NCBI GenBank assembly: GCA_049487715.1
Contig: CP150589.1
Location: 124,001 to 188,000, forward strand
Length of the DNA: 64,000 nt
Origin: Pycnococcus provasolii
Taxonomy: Eukaryota > Chlorophyta > Pseudoscourfieldiophyceae > Pseudoscourfieldiales
Direction: 5' to 3'
The notes beneath the pieces are model-generated. The model had not been told where the DNA came from and ran no database searches. It was given only the letters and a program-made list of their open reading frames with translations. The translations under genes and the position numbers were made by a program. This document shows, piece by piece, positions 9,756 to 20,500 of the stretch; positions within the stretch are counted from its first letter, which is position 1; the number at the start of each line of letters is the position of its first letter.

Positions 9756-10819
9756 ATGTCCGCGGCCTTGCCCTCCTCCTCTGCGGATTCCTCCGAGGTG
9801 GAGCGTTTACTGCGTGAGCGTAACGCCTTGCTTGAAGTGCAAGTCTTTGAGAGTTTGCAGCAAGCGTCTGTGGTACTTGCTTCTCGGTCTGCTTCGCGTG
9901 CGGCCGTATGAAGTGGTTTCGAAGGGTGGTGGTTCCGTGAGTCCCACTGAAGTGGCGAAGTCTCTGGGTGGTTCTGAGATTGCGCCCTTGGGTGGACAAT
10001 GAAGTTGCCTTGGTGGTAGCAAGTGCGCCTGGTGTGGAGGCCGGGTCGTCCGAGCTGGTGAAGGAGATGGACTCGGGGGTGGTCGGAGCCTTGACAGTCT
10101 CGTCGTCTGGCGGTGGTGGTGATGTTCCTGTTGCTTACGAGGCACACGCGGAGGAGGAGTCGCAGGAGACGACGATGAACGACACGATTGGCGCTGCGCC
10201 GAGCGACGCGGTGGCGCTGCGTCTGGCGCGCGCGAAGGTGCGTGCGCTCGAAGCGCGCGTGGCGGAGGCGGAGGCAAAGGCCGCCTCGGCTGTGGACGCG
10301 GACGTCGCGCTTCGCCAGGCGCGCAAGGACACGAAGGGCGCGGAAAAAAGGGAAGACGTTGTGCGCAAGGAGCTCGAGGCGAGCGCGCGGCGCATCGCAA
10401 ACCTCGAGGATGAGCTGAGGTCGGTCAAGTCAGCCAACTCGTCCAAGGACGCGGCGCTGCAGGAGGTGTCCCGCGAGCTCGAGCGCGTCATTCGCGAACG
10501 GCGCGTGACGGACGACGCGAAACGAACGACCGACGCGCGACTCGCACGCGCTGTCGAAGACGCGGAGAAGTACCGTCGCAAGCTCGCGGACGTGGAGACG
10601 AACCGCCGAGATGCAGACCGCGGAAGCCGTTCGGAAATGGACACGCTTCGCGCCGAGGTGAAGAAGCTCGAGCGTCAGCGCGGCGAGCTCATCGCGGCGT
10701 TCAAGAAGCAGCTTAAGTTGGTGGACGTGCTGAAGCGTCAGCGCGTTCACTTAGAGGCGGCGACGGCGGTGGGATTCACCGAACGGGAGTTTTTGAGCGC
10801 GGTGGGCGTAAGCGGCTGA
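9756..10819 (+). CDS. TEX9-like coiled-coil protein, 5' part in a different frame
   Basis: The 3' part (in frame from about 9941 to 10819) encodes a long coiled coil that ends in a strong TEX9 signature: ALEDAEKY-like AVEDAEKYRRKL, then LERQRGELIAAFKKQLKLVD, LKRQRVHLEAA and FTEREFLSAV. TEX9 is a conserved coiled-coil protein linked to centrioles and cilia. This part has no early ATG. An ATG at 9756 in another frame opens a plausible N-terminus (MSAALPSSSADSSEVERLL) that stops at 9911. A third frame is open between them. An intron, or more than one indel, is therefore likely between about 9835 and 10020. The match to TEX9 is confident only for the last 120 residues. The exact 5' structure is not resolved. 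The gene runs in the same direction as the phosphatase gene 157 bp downstream. Confidence 0.75.
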
Positions 10820-10975
10820 AACACAACAACCAGTCACGAACACAACGGCACAACTTGCCGTCAAGTCATTTGTGTTACACGCGTGTATCCGAATTAAACT
10901 TCCATTTCGCCCTTTCACCCTCCCCTCGGAAAACTGATTTTTTTTTCACTTTTTTGTGTGTGTGTGTTGCTTTTG

Positions 10976-11596
10976 ATGCCCGCCGCGGCCGCGCCCGCGC
11001 CCGCTCCTGCTCCTGCTCGTCTGCTTACGTACCTCGACTCTTTGCCGTCGCAATGCTCATCGTTGCCTTCCCTGGTCGTCTTCGACCTCGACGATACGCT
11101 CTGGTGGCCTGAGCTGTACATGCTCGACGGCCCGCCGTTCTCGAAAGACCCGCAGGGTGTCGTGCGAGATCGACGTGGCGAGCAAATCTACCTGCACGAA
11201 GGCGCGCGTATCGTCCTCGACGCCTTGCATAGCCACCCGAAACTCGCGAACGTCAAAATTGCCATCGCAAGCAGGACCGAGTATGAGGCGTGGGCACACA
11301 CGTGCCTGGAGGTGCTTGACGTCGACCCAGCAGCGGCAGTCTCCGCCGCGAACGTCATTCCTGACAAACGACTGTGGCAGATCTTCCCGTCGAACAAGCG
11401 CAGGCACTTCGACCGCATACAGCAGGCGCTCGCGGGCATGCCCTACGAGGACATGATCTTCTACGACAACGAGCGAGGAAACTGCACCGAGGTGAGCAAA
11501 CTCGGCGTCACGTGCGTGTACACGCCCAACGGACTCACCGTCGACTACTTCCTCACCGGCCTTGAGCAGCACGCGAGGAGGAAGCAGAATACTTAA
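10976..11596 (+). CDS. Magnesium-dependent phosphatase-1-like (HAD superfamily)
   Basis: 206 residues from ATG at 10976; an open frame extends further upstream but without ATG. A short Ala/Pro leader is followed by the HAD nucleophile motif VVFDLDDTLWWPE (Asp37 nucleophile, Asp39 acid/base), which with the WWPE tail is diagnostic of the MDP-1 (Acid_PPase) family. Later motifs are IAIASRTEYEAW (motif II) and DMIFYDNERGNC (motif III metal ligands). MDP-1 enzymes dephosphorylate protein phosphotyrosine or sugar phosphates such as fructosamine phosphates, and the true substrate is unsettled. Length fits the family. TGTAA occurs twice within 20 bp of the stop. The gene converges on the GT29 gene, with 75 bp between them. 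Confidence 0.9.
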   Translation: MPAAAAPAPAPAPARLLTYLDSLPSQCSSLPSLVVFDLDDTLWWPELYMLDGPPFSKDPQGVVRDRRGEQIYLHEGARIVLDALHSHPKLANVKIAIASRTEYEAWAHTCLEVLDVDPAAAVSAANVIPDKRLWQIFPSNKRRHFDRIQQALAGMPYEDMIFYDNERGNCTEVSKLGVTCVYTPNGLTVDYFLTGLEQHARRKQNT

Positions 11597-11671
11597 GATG
11601 TAAGCTATTGTAAGCAAATGTTGAAATCTGGAACAAGTGGTACGCGTTACACCACAGAGTCGTCACCGTCG

Positions 11672-13389
11672 TCACGGTTCGCAGCGACGGCTGTACACGT
11701 CAGGAATGTTCGGGCAGTAGCTCGCGTAACCTCCAGGACAGAAGTTCGTGCCATCATCGCCGCCGCCGGCGGTGAACTTGTCGCGGCACTTGCGCATGCA
11801 CCCGGCGGCCGGCGCGCCGGTGCTGCGCGGATGTCTCTGCTGGTAGCAGTACCCTTCGTCGGGCACGGGGTGGAACACGCCGCACTCGCAGTGGCTGCCC
11901 GTCGGACAGTTGACGCACGGCTCCGCGCATCCGCCCATGCAAGGCTCGCCGAAGTTGTGGCTGCGCGGCCGAGCCTTGACGAACAGGCGGAGGCGCGCAG
12001 CCTCGCGGCCGTCGCGCGTGCTCTGCCCGGCGTCCGGCGACTCGGTGTTGAAGTAGTGGTACCGAATCTGCCCGCGCCACTTCTCGTAGAAGCCGTAGAT
12101 CGACACCTTCGAGCAGAGCTCCGTCGCCAGGATGACGGCGTACATGCCGTTCGACAGAACGCCCTTGTCGATGTACTCGAACGCGCGGTCGTGAAACGCC
12201 GGATCCAGAAGGAACGTCTGCGTCCACATCGACTCCGCGCGCGCGCCGTCGAACAGGCTGCTCGCGTTCCCGCTCGCATCCTTCGAGACGAGCGATGCCG
12301 TCTGCGAGCGAGCGCGGCTCATGAGCGACGTGTACTGCTGCAGCGCGATGGGCGTCGACACGTGCTGCAGAACCGTCTCGTCGTCGTTCCCACGGTACCC
12401 CATGTGAAGCCGATTGACGAGCCGAAGCGTCGTCTTCGAGCCCACGTGCGCCTCGTACCCAGCCGTCGGACCGGCGTTGAGGCGAATCACCACGTCGTGC
12501 ATGTCGATCGTGCTGCCAAGCTCGTGCAGCAGGAGACTGCCGCCATTGCCCACAACCGCGCACGTCGTCGCGGCGCCCACGCCGATCGATCCGCGCACCT
12601 CGTCGCGCATCGGCAGCACGTCACGCAGAGCCTTGCTCACCGCGCCGAGACTGTAGTGCGTGAGCTGGTTGCGAAACTTCTTGCGCGGGAACGGAATCTT
12701 GGACCCAACGCTCCACGTGCCGCGATGCACGATGAGCGGGCCGTCGTAGCGCTCGAGCGGCTGGATCACGGCGGCGGGAATTTGGTCCAGTCCACCGGCG
12801 GCGGCGACGTCGTTCTGGTCCAGGCTCGCGAGCAAGTGCGCGGGAAGATTCTGCGCGGACTCCGTGACGGTCGCGCCAGCCATCGCCGCAGGAAGATCGC
12901 CGCCGCTGCCACCCGACTCGAGCGCAGACGCTTTCTTCTCGCGACCTCGAGGTTTGCTTGCAATCGGCACTGCAGCGGGCGCGCTGTTGCGTTGCTTCTT
13001 CTTCTTCGAGGCGCCCGCCTGCGAAGTCGACGGAACGTCATCTTCATCGCGCTCGAGGCTCCGCTCTGCGTCGGCATCTGCGTCGGTCTCGCCGTCCACA
13101 TCGGCGCCTGTCCCTGCGTTTGCGTTTGCGTCCTCGTCTGCGGCATCTGCCGCCGATGTGTCGCCATCGGTGGCATCCGCCTCCTCCTCGGCGTCCATGC
13201 GCTCGTCCTCCTGCGCCGCGAGTGTCATGGTATCCATGTCACGCGCCTCCTGTTCGTGAGCCTGAGCCGTGTTTTGCGGTGTACGCCGCGGCGGAGAAGT
13301 TCGATGCAAGCTTGCGCTGTCTCTGTGTCCCGTTCCCGTACCCGCACCTTGACGGCGATGTGCGCTTGATCCACCGCCGTGTGAGGAGC

Positions 13390-13424
<35 letters not shown>

Positions 13425-14056
13425 TGCGCTGCGTGCGATCCGCTGGAACCAGACGCTTGTGCACGCTGAGCAGGGAGGTTGCCATGCGCGTTCGTCGCCA
13501 AGGCTGCAGCAGCTGCGGACTGAAAGCCTAGGTGTGCCTTTGGAATTTTGTGCGTCGTGTTTCCCGTGCGGTGTGCGGCACCGAGTAGAAGCAGGCTCGC
13601 GACAGCGGCGGCAGCCATGACTTTCTTCCTGTCTGCGTCGTTCAGCGCGTCCCACTTCGTCTTCGCCTGCGCGGCGACCGTTCTGATTCTTGCGAGCACC
13701 TTCGCCTGTAGGCTCGTGGTGTCGCCTTGTGCGCCGTCTTCGTCTTGTCCTTGTGGAACGAGTTTGAGGTCCATCCCTCTTTCCTTGAGGAACTTGTTGA
13801 ATGCGACGCGCAAGCCTCTTAGGATCGCCTGCGGTGCCGCCATGGCGAGTGAGGCGAGCTGCACGACGACGGCGACAGCGACCGCCGCGACGTTAAGCAG
13901 GATGGTGACATATTTGTTCTGCTGCTGCTGCTGCTGCTGTGATGCTGAAGACGTGTTGTGATTCTCGGTTTGGTTGTGTGGTGTGCTTTGCGAGCTCGAG
14001 CTCTCCCCGGCGGCGGCTGTGCGCTGCTGCTGAGTATTGGATTCGACGTCGGCCAT
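11672..14056 (-). CDS. GT29 sialyltransferase-like glycosyltransferase
   Basis: 794 residues from ATG at 14056 (MADVESNTQQ); the frame is open for 55 more codons but the added sequence looks untranslated. The protein has a Gln-rich N-terminus, a membrane anchor at about 48-76, a second hydrophobic run at about 146-161, and a long Ser/Ala/Asp-rich stem. The catalytic domain starts near 460. Sialyl motif L begins at Cys499 (CAVVGNGGSLLLHELG ... VIRLN), motif S is near 634-657 (LSNGMYAVILATELC), and the YHYFN segment with its motif-VS histidine follows. Known enzymes use CMP-sialic acid, and plant homologues are tied to Kdo transfer. A Cys-rich tail of about 90 residues (CMGGCAEPCVNCPTG onward) follows the catalytic domain, which is unusual for the family. 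It is likely a Golgi type II protein. The CMP-sugar-type transporter at 43.3 kb is a plausible partner. Confidence 0.9.
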
Positions 14057-14289
14057 ACTTTCTGATCTTTTCTCACACCTGACACCTGACGCGACGCGAG
14101 ATTCGGTACCGAGGTTGGTGTGAATCTTCCCACAACGAGATTCCAACCAGATCGACACCAAGAATGCCGGCCGCAAGACAAGAAGACGCCGCAAGATGAT
14201 GGAGACGAGAATCAAGCTCACTCACTCACCAAACCAAACCAAGCGGCCGCAAGCTAAGCACGCTGACAAGCTAAGCAAGCTAAGACACA

Positions 14290-14442
14290 CACACACACGA
14301 TGCACGATACACGATACACGATGCACGATACACACCAGCTGACGCTGCACACACGCTGCACACACGCTGCACGCTCCACGATACACGATATACACCAGCT
14401 GACGCTGCCGCTGCACACACGCTGCACACACGCTGCACACGG
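14290..14442. repeat. Simple-sequence tandem repeats (ACAC, ACGATACACG, CACACGCTG)
   Basis: (CA)n passes into CGATACA/CGATGCA repeats, then two copies of a CACCAGCTGACGCTGC block followed by CACACGCTG repeats. No coding function is apparent. It is upstream of the leftward GT29 gene. Confidence 0.8.
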
Positions 14443-14549
14443 ATGGGCCCAACAAGATCGGGGGGAGGAGAAAATCAGAAACCTGCTTTTTCTTGGTCGT
14501 GTGAAAAGGTCCACAGAGATCGAAAACCTCATCCGATTACAGTGGGGAA

Positions 14550-14927
14550 TTTAGGCGGCGTGCCCCTTGCATTCTCCTCCTTCGCAGTGGAGCGTTTAGG
14601 CGGCATGCCCCTTGCCTCCTCCTCGTTCGCAGTGGGGCGTTTAGGCGGCATGCCCCTTGCCTCCTCCTCCTTCGCAGTGGGGCGTTTAGGCGGCATGCCC
14701 CTTGCCTCCTCCTCGTTCGCAGTGGGGCGTTTAGGCGGCATGCCCCTTGCCTCCTCCTCCTTCGCAGTGGGGCGTTTAGGCGGCATGCCCCTTGCCTCCT
14801 CCTCGTTCGCAGTGGGGCGTTTAGGCGGCATGCCCCTTGCCTCCTCCTCGTTCGCAGTGGGGCGTTTAGGCGGCATGCCCCTTGCCTCCTCCTCCTTCGC
14901 AGTGGGGAGGTTATAATTAGGCGGCAC
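14550..14927. repeat. 45-bp minisatellite, about eight copies
   Basis: The core GTTTAGGCGGCATGCCCC recurs every 45 bp from about 14597. Because 45 is a multiple of three, both strands stay open: on + the 15-residue unit includes GGMPLASSSFAVGRL; on - it includes MPPKRPTANEEEARG. Copies differ mainly by C or G before TTCGCAGTG, in the order C,G,C,G,C,G,G,C, so a 90-bp higher-order unit probably duplicated. I do not call a gene here because neither frame continues into unique coding sequence. Confidence 0.9.
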
Positions 14928-15144
14928 ACAAGCTTTCTTTCTTCAAGTGGCAAGTGCCCGCATCTACTGTATTTACCAGTGTACTGGACGTGAGCGTACC
15001 CTCCAGGCTCCATTCAAGCTTTCAAGAAGAAGGTGGTCAAGCTTGACTCACCAACAAACCAACACACGTCTATCATTGGTCATCGTCTTTATCAAGCGCT
15101 GAGAGGAGACGAGACGAGACGAGTGAGCTTGCAAGTCACTCAGC

Positions 15145-15560
15145 AAGGCAGCAAGCGCCTGGTTGGTTGGTTCTATGTGCACGTACAAGCGCATGGTATA
15201 AACTATAATAAACTACACTAGAATAAAGGTACTTACGGAACGGAGAGAGACAGCAAGCTGCAAGTCAGCAAGCCGCCCCAGCCAGGGGTTGGTTGTCTGT
15301 GCACGTTTCAGCACATGGTATAAACTATAAACTACACTAGAATAAAGGTCCGGAACGGAGAGAGACAGCAAGCGCCTGGTTGGTTGTCTGTGCACGCTCA
15401 AACACATGGTATAAACTATAAACTAGAATACGGAACGGAGAAAGACAGCAACCTGCAAGTCAGCAAGCGCCTGGTTGGTTCTATGTGCACGTTCTAGCAC
15501 AATCATGGTACCACCACGGACCTCTGTGCACGGTCAAACACATGGTATAAACGACGAAGC
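15145..15560. repeat. Degenerate tandem array carrying CATGGTATAAAC
   Basis: Four diverged copies of a unit of about 90-135 bp that includes AGCGCCTGGTTGGTT, TGTGCACG, CATGGTATAAAC (about 15192, 15314, 15405, 15541) and CGGAACGGAGA. Unit lengths vary. No gene is seen between 14930 and 16142. Confidence 0.75.
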
Positions 15561-15859
15561 GAAGGACATAGGCCACTACGGCGAACTGCCAAGCTTGTGC
15601 TAAGTTCGCACACCAAGGACCAGTGAGCCACGCCAATGACGCCAGATGTTGTGCTAGGCAGCTAGGGTTTGAGCAGGGAGAAAGAAGAAAGTTATAGGAG
15701 AACTTTGAACGAGTTACGAGTGCGCATTCATTCTTGAGACTTGAGAGTGGTAAAATTATGGATGGAGTGCGCTTGCTCAATGAGTTGCACTTGCTCTTGG
15801 TAGGGTTGGTAGGATTGGTAGGAAGGCTAGGGTTGGTAGATCCAGTGCGCGCACAGCTT

Positions 15860-16045
15860 AATTAAGTCGGAGGAAGAGGAGGTCGGTGGAAGAGGTCGGC
15901 GGAGGTCGGAAGGCGGAGGAGGTCGGCGGAGGAGGTCGGCGAAGCACTGCGGAGGTCGGCGGAGGAGGTCGGAGGAGGAGGTCGGCGGAGGAGGTTGGCG
16001 GAAGAGGTTGGCGGAGGAGCTCTGCGGAGGAGGAGGAGGAGCGTC
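15860..16045. repeat. Purine-rich GGAGGTCGGC repeat tract
   Basis: Irregular repeats of GGAGGTCGGCGGA make the + strand strongly purine-rich for about 180 bp. All three minus frames stay open as Pro/Ser/Asp-Leu-Arg repeats, which is a by-product of the repeat. The tract ends about 100 bp before the ATG at 16143 and may belong to that gene's promoter. Confidence 0.75.
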
Positions 16046-16142
16046 GGCGGGCGAAACCCCAAGGCCCAAAGTTCTGCGCGTCCGGCCGCGGCCTCCTAGA
16101 AGTCATCTTGGCCTGGCCTTGCCTCCGTAGAATATAAATACA

Positions 16143-17453
16143 ATGACGTCAATGTCGCCACCTCCTAAGGTTAGTTCGTCTTCAGCGCAGCAGGTGTCTT
16201 CAGGAGGTCTCTTCACGGCTTTGCATCCTCCTCCTAATAATACTTCAGCTTTAGCTTTAGCTTCTGCTTCAGCAGTTTCTGCGGCCTTACCAGCGGCGGC
16301 GCCTCACTTGAAGTCGTCTTTGTCGGCGTCTTCGGCGGGGGGTTCGGTGGTGCCTGCGTCTTCGGTGGTTCCTGCGGAGATGGTTGAGATCGCGCAGCAG
16401 AACGCGGCTCACGGCGTTGTGCCTTCAACTACAGGTATTAGCAGTCAGCAGGTCGTGCCTCTTAGCAATACAGTCCACGCGGTCGTTCCTGTCATACACG
16501 GTGGAAGCACGTCGCCCGTGAAGAGGTCCGCACAGGACCCGAAGGAGGCGTTCCGTGTCGCCGCGGCGTCGCTCAGGCTGGGAACCGCGCCGGACGTCGA
16601 CGAAGAGGCGGTGTACAAACGTAACCCGCTTCCGAGCATGAGCATCGACGCAATGACCGTCGCAAGAGACACCACGTCCACGACGCTCGCTGTCGACGAC
16701 GCAGGCTTGGCGTCTGAAAGCCACGAAGTGACGAGCAACTGGGTATCGGACGATACCGTCGTCGCGCGAAGGAGGTGGGTCGTCTGCTTCGCGGCGGCAG
16801 TTCTTGCCGCCGTGTGCCAGTGGGTCGCCGGCGACGCGGGACCCATGGGGTGCGTCGACAACGGCTCCGCCGAAAAGTACCACCGCATGTCCGTCAGCAG
16901 CCTCATCAACGCCGACAACCGACTTCCCGCGCCCGCGACACTCGCGCTCATAGGCCCAAGCGGCGCGTTCGAAGACACCACCGCAAGGCAGTGTGCGGCG
17001 AAACGGCTTCTCGTCTGGAACACCATATGCGGGCGCGGCTCGGCGTTCGTATTCATGGTCATCTTGGACGCGCAGCTGCGCCGCATCCACCCTCACCGCT
17101 GGCAGAGCTCGAAGCTGCTGTACATGCCGCTGCTGCTCGAAGGGTGGGCCATCACTGCGACCGTCGGGGACGTGACGTCCGCGATGATCCTGTACTTTTT
17201 GCCCGTGTACGTGTCGACGTCCGCGGCGATGGCGTCCGCGTTCGGGCTGATGCTAAGGGTGACTCAGCACGCGGTTTGGTTCGGGTACTGGACGTTCTTC
17301 GCCGCGGCGCTGGTGGGCGCGTGCATGCGCGTCGTCGAGCAGCGCCGACGACGCACCCCGCACGCCAACGCTCACATGAGGATGCACGGCAGCCACCACG
17401 GCACCCACCACGGCCGCCGCCTCGCGCCAAGCGTGAGGTGCAAGGGCATATGA
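16143..17453 (+). CDS. Unknown multi-pass membrane protein
   Basis: 436 residues from the first ATG (MTSMSPPPKV); a second ATG three codons later is equally possible. The N-terminal 200 residues are Ser/Ala/Val-rich and probably disordered. Four to five hydrophobic segments follow: WVVCFAAAVLAAVCQWVAG, VWNTICGRGSAFVFMVIL, LLYMPLLLEGWAITATVG, MILYFLPVYVSTSAAMASAF and WFGYWTFFAAALVGACM. The C-terminus is basic and His-rich (HMRMHGSHHGTHHGRR). No family is recognised. A TATA-like ATATAAAT lies only a few bases before the ATG, so transcription probably starts elsewhere. The gene converges with the large kinase fusion at 17597, with A/T-rich GAATTT repeats between. Confidence 0.65.
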   Translation: MTSMSPPPKVSSSSAQQVSSGGLFTALHPPPNNTSALALASASAVSAALPAAAPHLKSSLSASSAGGSVVPASSVVPAEMVEIAQQNAAHGVVPSTTGISSQQVVPLSNTVHAVVPVIHGGSTSPVKRSAQDPKEAFRVAAASLRLGTAPDVDEEAVYKRNPLPSMSIDAMTVARDTTSTTLAVDDAGLASESHEVTSNWVSDDTVVARRRWVVCFAAAVLAAVCQWVAGDAGPMGCVDNGSAEKYHRMSVSSLINADNRLPAPATLALIGPSGAFEDTTARQCAAKRLLVWNTICGRGSAFVFMVILDAQLRRIHPHRWQSSKLLYMPLLLEGWAITATVGDVTSAMILYFLPVYVSTSAAMASAFGLMLRVTQHAVWFGYWTFFAAALVGACMRVVEQRRRRTPHANAHMRMHGSHHGTHHGRRLAPSVRCKGI

Positions 17454-17596
17454 TTTGGTTTGAGTTCTATCCTCGAATTTCGAATTTGATTTCTGAATTT
17501 GTTTTTTGGATTTCTCGAATTGATTCAGTAATGGAAGAATGTATAAATAGTTTACATCGAATGAATATTATAATAATCCCTCTGCATCAACCATCC

Positions 17597-20500
17597 TCAC
17601 TTGAATGTAATCACATAGGCTGGATATATTTGCGCATCGGTCGTTGCGCAGAATATCTCAGGGTTGCTAAGGCTATCCACGGCGCTATCGTACCGGTGGT
17701 GATCGCGGCGTGTCGGAAGGAGCTTGCTGTCCGCATCCCCAAGGCATGTCATGCCCAGCTCGACGAGACACAGCATCATTTTGTAGCTTCCATCGTTTGC
17801 CTTGCATGAATAAGGTAAGGAATACTGTGCATCTCGAGCAAAGTATATGTACGGGCCCCAAAGTGTCCCGGCGGTTGATCCGGAAGCCGTTACGCGAAAT
17901 CCAGTGACTGGGTTGTTGATGATTGATTCAAGTGCCTCTTCCGATGGCGTTCCGTGAAAGAGCCAGCGAGCGTGAACACCTCCTGTAAATGCCATGTCCT
18001 GGTCTTGAATCGCTTTGCGAACGTTACTGTGGTGCGTGGAAGCATTATCGTACTGAGCATTGTTCTGTATACGCTCCACCTTAATAATTTCTCGACTTTC
18101 CCAAGATTCATATACAAAAGATGAGTAAAAGGGACGTGCCGTAGGTTTTGCGAGAAAAATGTTGCGTACCCAGGCGTACTCGTTTGAATCCATGGCCACC
18201 TCATTCAATCGGGAAGGCGACCGAGCAGTCTCCCAGAACTTATTTTTGTGTTGGACAGGAGTAAATCCAAGATTTCGCTCAGCCTGACATCGCTCAGCTG
18301 AAAGAAATCGTTCCCAAGATTTGGCGAATTCGAACTCAGGATTGCCAGTGCAAGCGGCGTGCACGAGACGAGGAAGGCAGTCGTACGTGAGCAAACTGTA
18401 CGTAGTTTCGAATTTTTGCATGGTCTCAGAACGATTGTGCGCGTCACCATATCGGGTCTTGCCGCTACCATCACGTAAGGTTCCAGAATCTCCCGAATAG
18501 TAAAGCAAACACATGTTTCGGCTAGCCGATCTCACCAAATTCTCGAGGTTGTCGCGACTTCGCCAAAATGTCTCGTCGTTCGATCCGTGCACAAGCACAA
18601 CCGATACATCCTTGGGCAGAACATCGCACTTCGGATGCACGTTGATCATCACGCTCGGAATCGTACATCCACGTTTCCACAGCTCGAGCATGTATGCGCC
18701 ACCCTTTGATGCACAGATGATCACATTGGGATTCTTGTCTCGAATGACCTCCTCGACGGACTGGATGCTTTTGTTCATGTCAAAATCAATTTGCTCCAGA
18801 TTGTCAAAGCCACACTCTACGAGTTTGAATCCAGCTCGTTGCAACTGAGCATATTGCCCGTCAGTACCATCTGCAATAAGGCCCATGCCGGCCACTATCA
18901 CAAGAACGGTTAAAGACTTGTAATCTGGCGCTCCTTGAAGTTGTGGTGCAAATTCAGGCACGAGATTTTCCCATAGGCTGCGCCAGTCTCCATTGTACTT
19001 GTCCATGATGTCGTTGACCATCTTCTCATCAGTCTTCCTCATGAGTTTGGTCAACCATGACGACAAATTTCCTCGCACGCACTGGCGAATAGCATGCGCT
19101 AGAGAAATGGACTTATGTTGGCACAACAAAGTCTCAAGTGATACCGTGCCAAAGCTATTCAGTAGCTCATCCGGTCCCAGCTGCTGGCAAATCGCCTTGC
19201 GCTTCTCCTGGTTATTGATTTGGCTTAACGTGTGAGCGATGTATCCATTTCCATCCTCCAGCTCACGTGCCAACGTATCAAATTTCGGTCGATCAGCAGG
19301 ATAATGTGCCCATGCACGTTGAGCTAAAAAGCCAGGCAGAGATGTTTTTTGCTCGCTCGTTTTGAATTCAGGCCTTTGTTTTTCCCCGCAAACGGACATC
19401 ATGATAGCTACTAGATCTTCACAGCCCTCCCATGGAACTGAGTAAGTCGCCAGCTCCCAAGCTATGATGCCAAAGGCATATACGTCGCAAGCTGCAGAGA
19501 ATGGCGCATTGCTGTATAATTCTGGTGCGCGATAGGCAAGTGTGCCCCCTAGCCCCCTAGTTCGCGTAGTACCGAGAGTCGAGCGATCACCGGACATTTT
19601 TGCGAGTCCAAAATCGGCAATCTTCGGCGTCCAGTCGTCGCATATCAGCACATTCTGTGATTTCAGATCCTTGTGCATGACTGGGCGGTGATGCGAGTGC
19701 AGACGTCGCATTCCCTGCACGATTCCCTCAATGATACGGTATATTATATCATCGGTAAGGCCTTCTTTTGCATCCAATACTTTGCGCAGGTCCCCTCGAT
19801 GCGCATATTCCATCAGCAAGCACACTCGTTCAGGATCATCCGTGACGATGCCGTACATATCTATGACATTTGGATGCCGTATCTGCGACAAGGTCTGTAC
19901 TTCTCGACGCATCATGCGCATCGATTCTTCGCGTTCCCGTGAAGTAAAGGATGGCATGCGTTTCGCCGCCACGATTTTGCCAGCGCACCGCACCTTGTAG
20001 ACATGCCCAAAGCTACCTACCCCCAAGTCCTCTACATCACTGCTATTCCACTCCAAGTCTGTCGATGGACGTTCAAATCGTTCGCGCAATTGTTCGTGCT
20101 CCAGTGCACGCACCGCACGATGATAAGCGTAAGCATGTTCAGGAACTTGGGCACCTTTCGCCGCATCAAGTGCTGCTCGTAGACGTGACACATCGTAAGC
20201 CTTGGTTGCCTCCTCAAGCTCCTTTATTGCCGTCTCTCGCTCGAGTGCTTTCCTTGCTTCATCAATGTCAGTCGCCGCAGCCGCCGCCGCTGCTGCTGCG
20301 GTGGTGCCATGTGCAGAAGTCCTTGCCCTTTTGTTTGCTTTAGGAGGATTCTCCAAAAGCTCAATCACCTCAGCGGAAAAAGGGGAACGACTCATTGCAA
20401 GTTCGATCGGAAGCGATCCATGGGCCTTCACATGAACGCCCTCAGGATACGCATTCAAGATTAGTTCAACGGAGTCAAAGGGGGCTTGTGTTGCTGCCGC

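Noticed and set aside
11618-13369. Plus-strand open frame of 583 codons
   Set aside because: It lies antisense to the GT29 catalytic domain and is Arg/Ala/Val-rich with no motif.
14443-15013. Open frames over the 45-bp repeat on both strands, and the idea of a CRISPR array
   Set aside because: Frames are a by-product of a 45-bp unit. There are no unique spacers between repeats, and the organism is eukaryotic.
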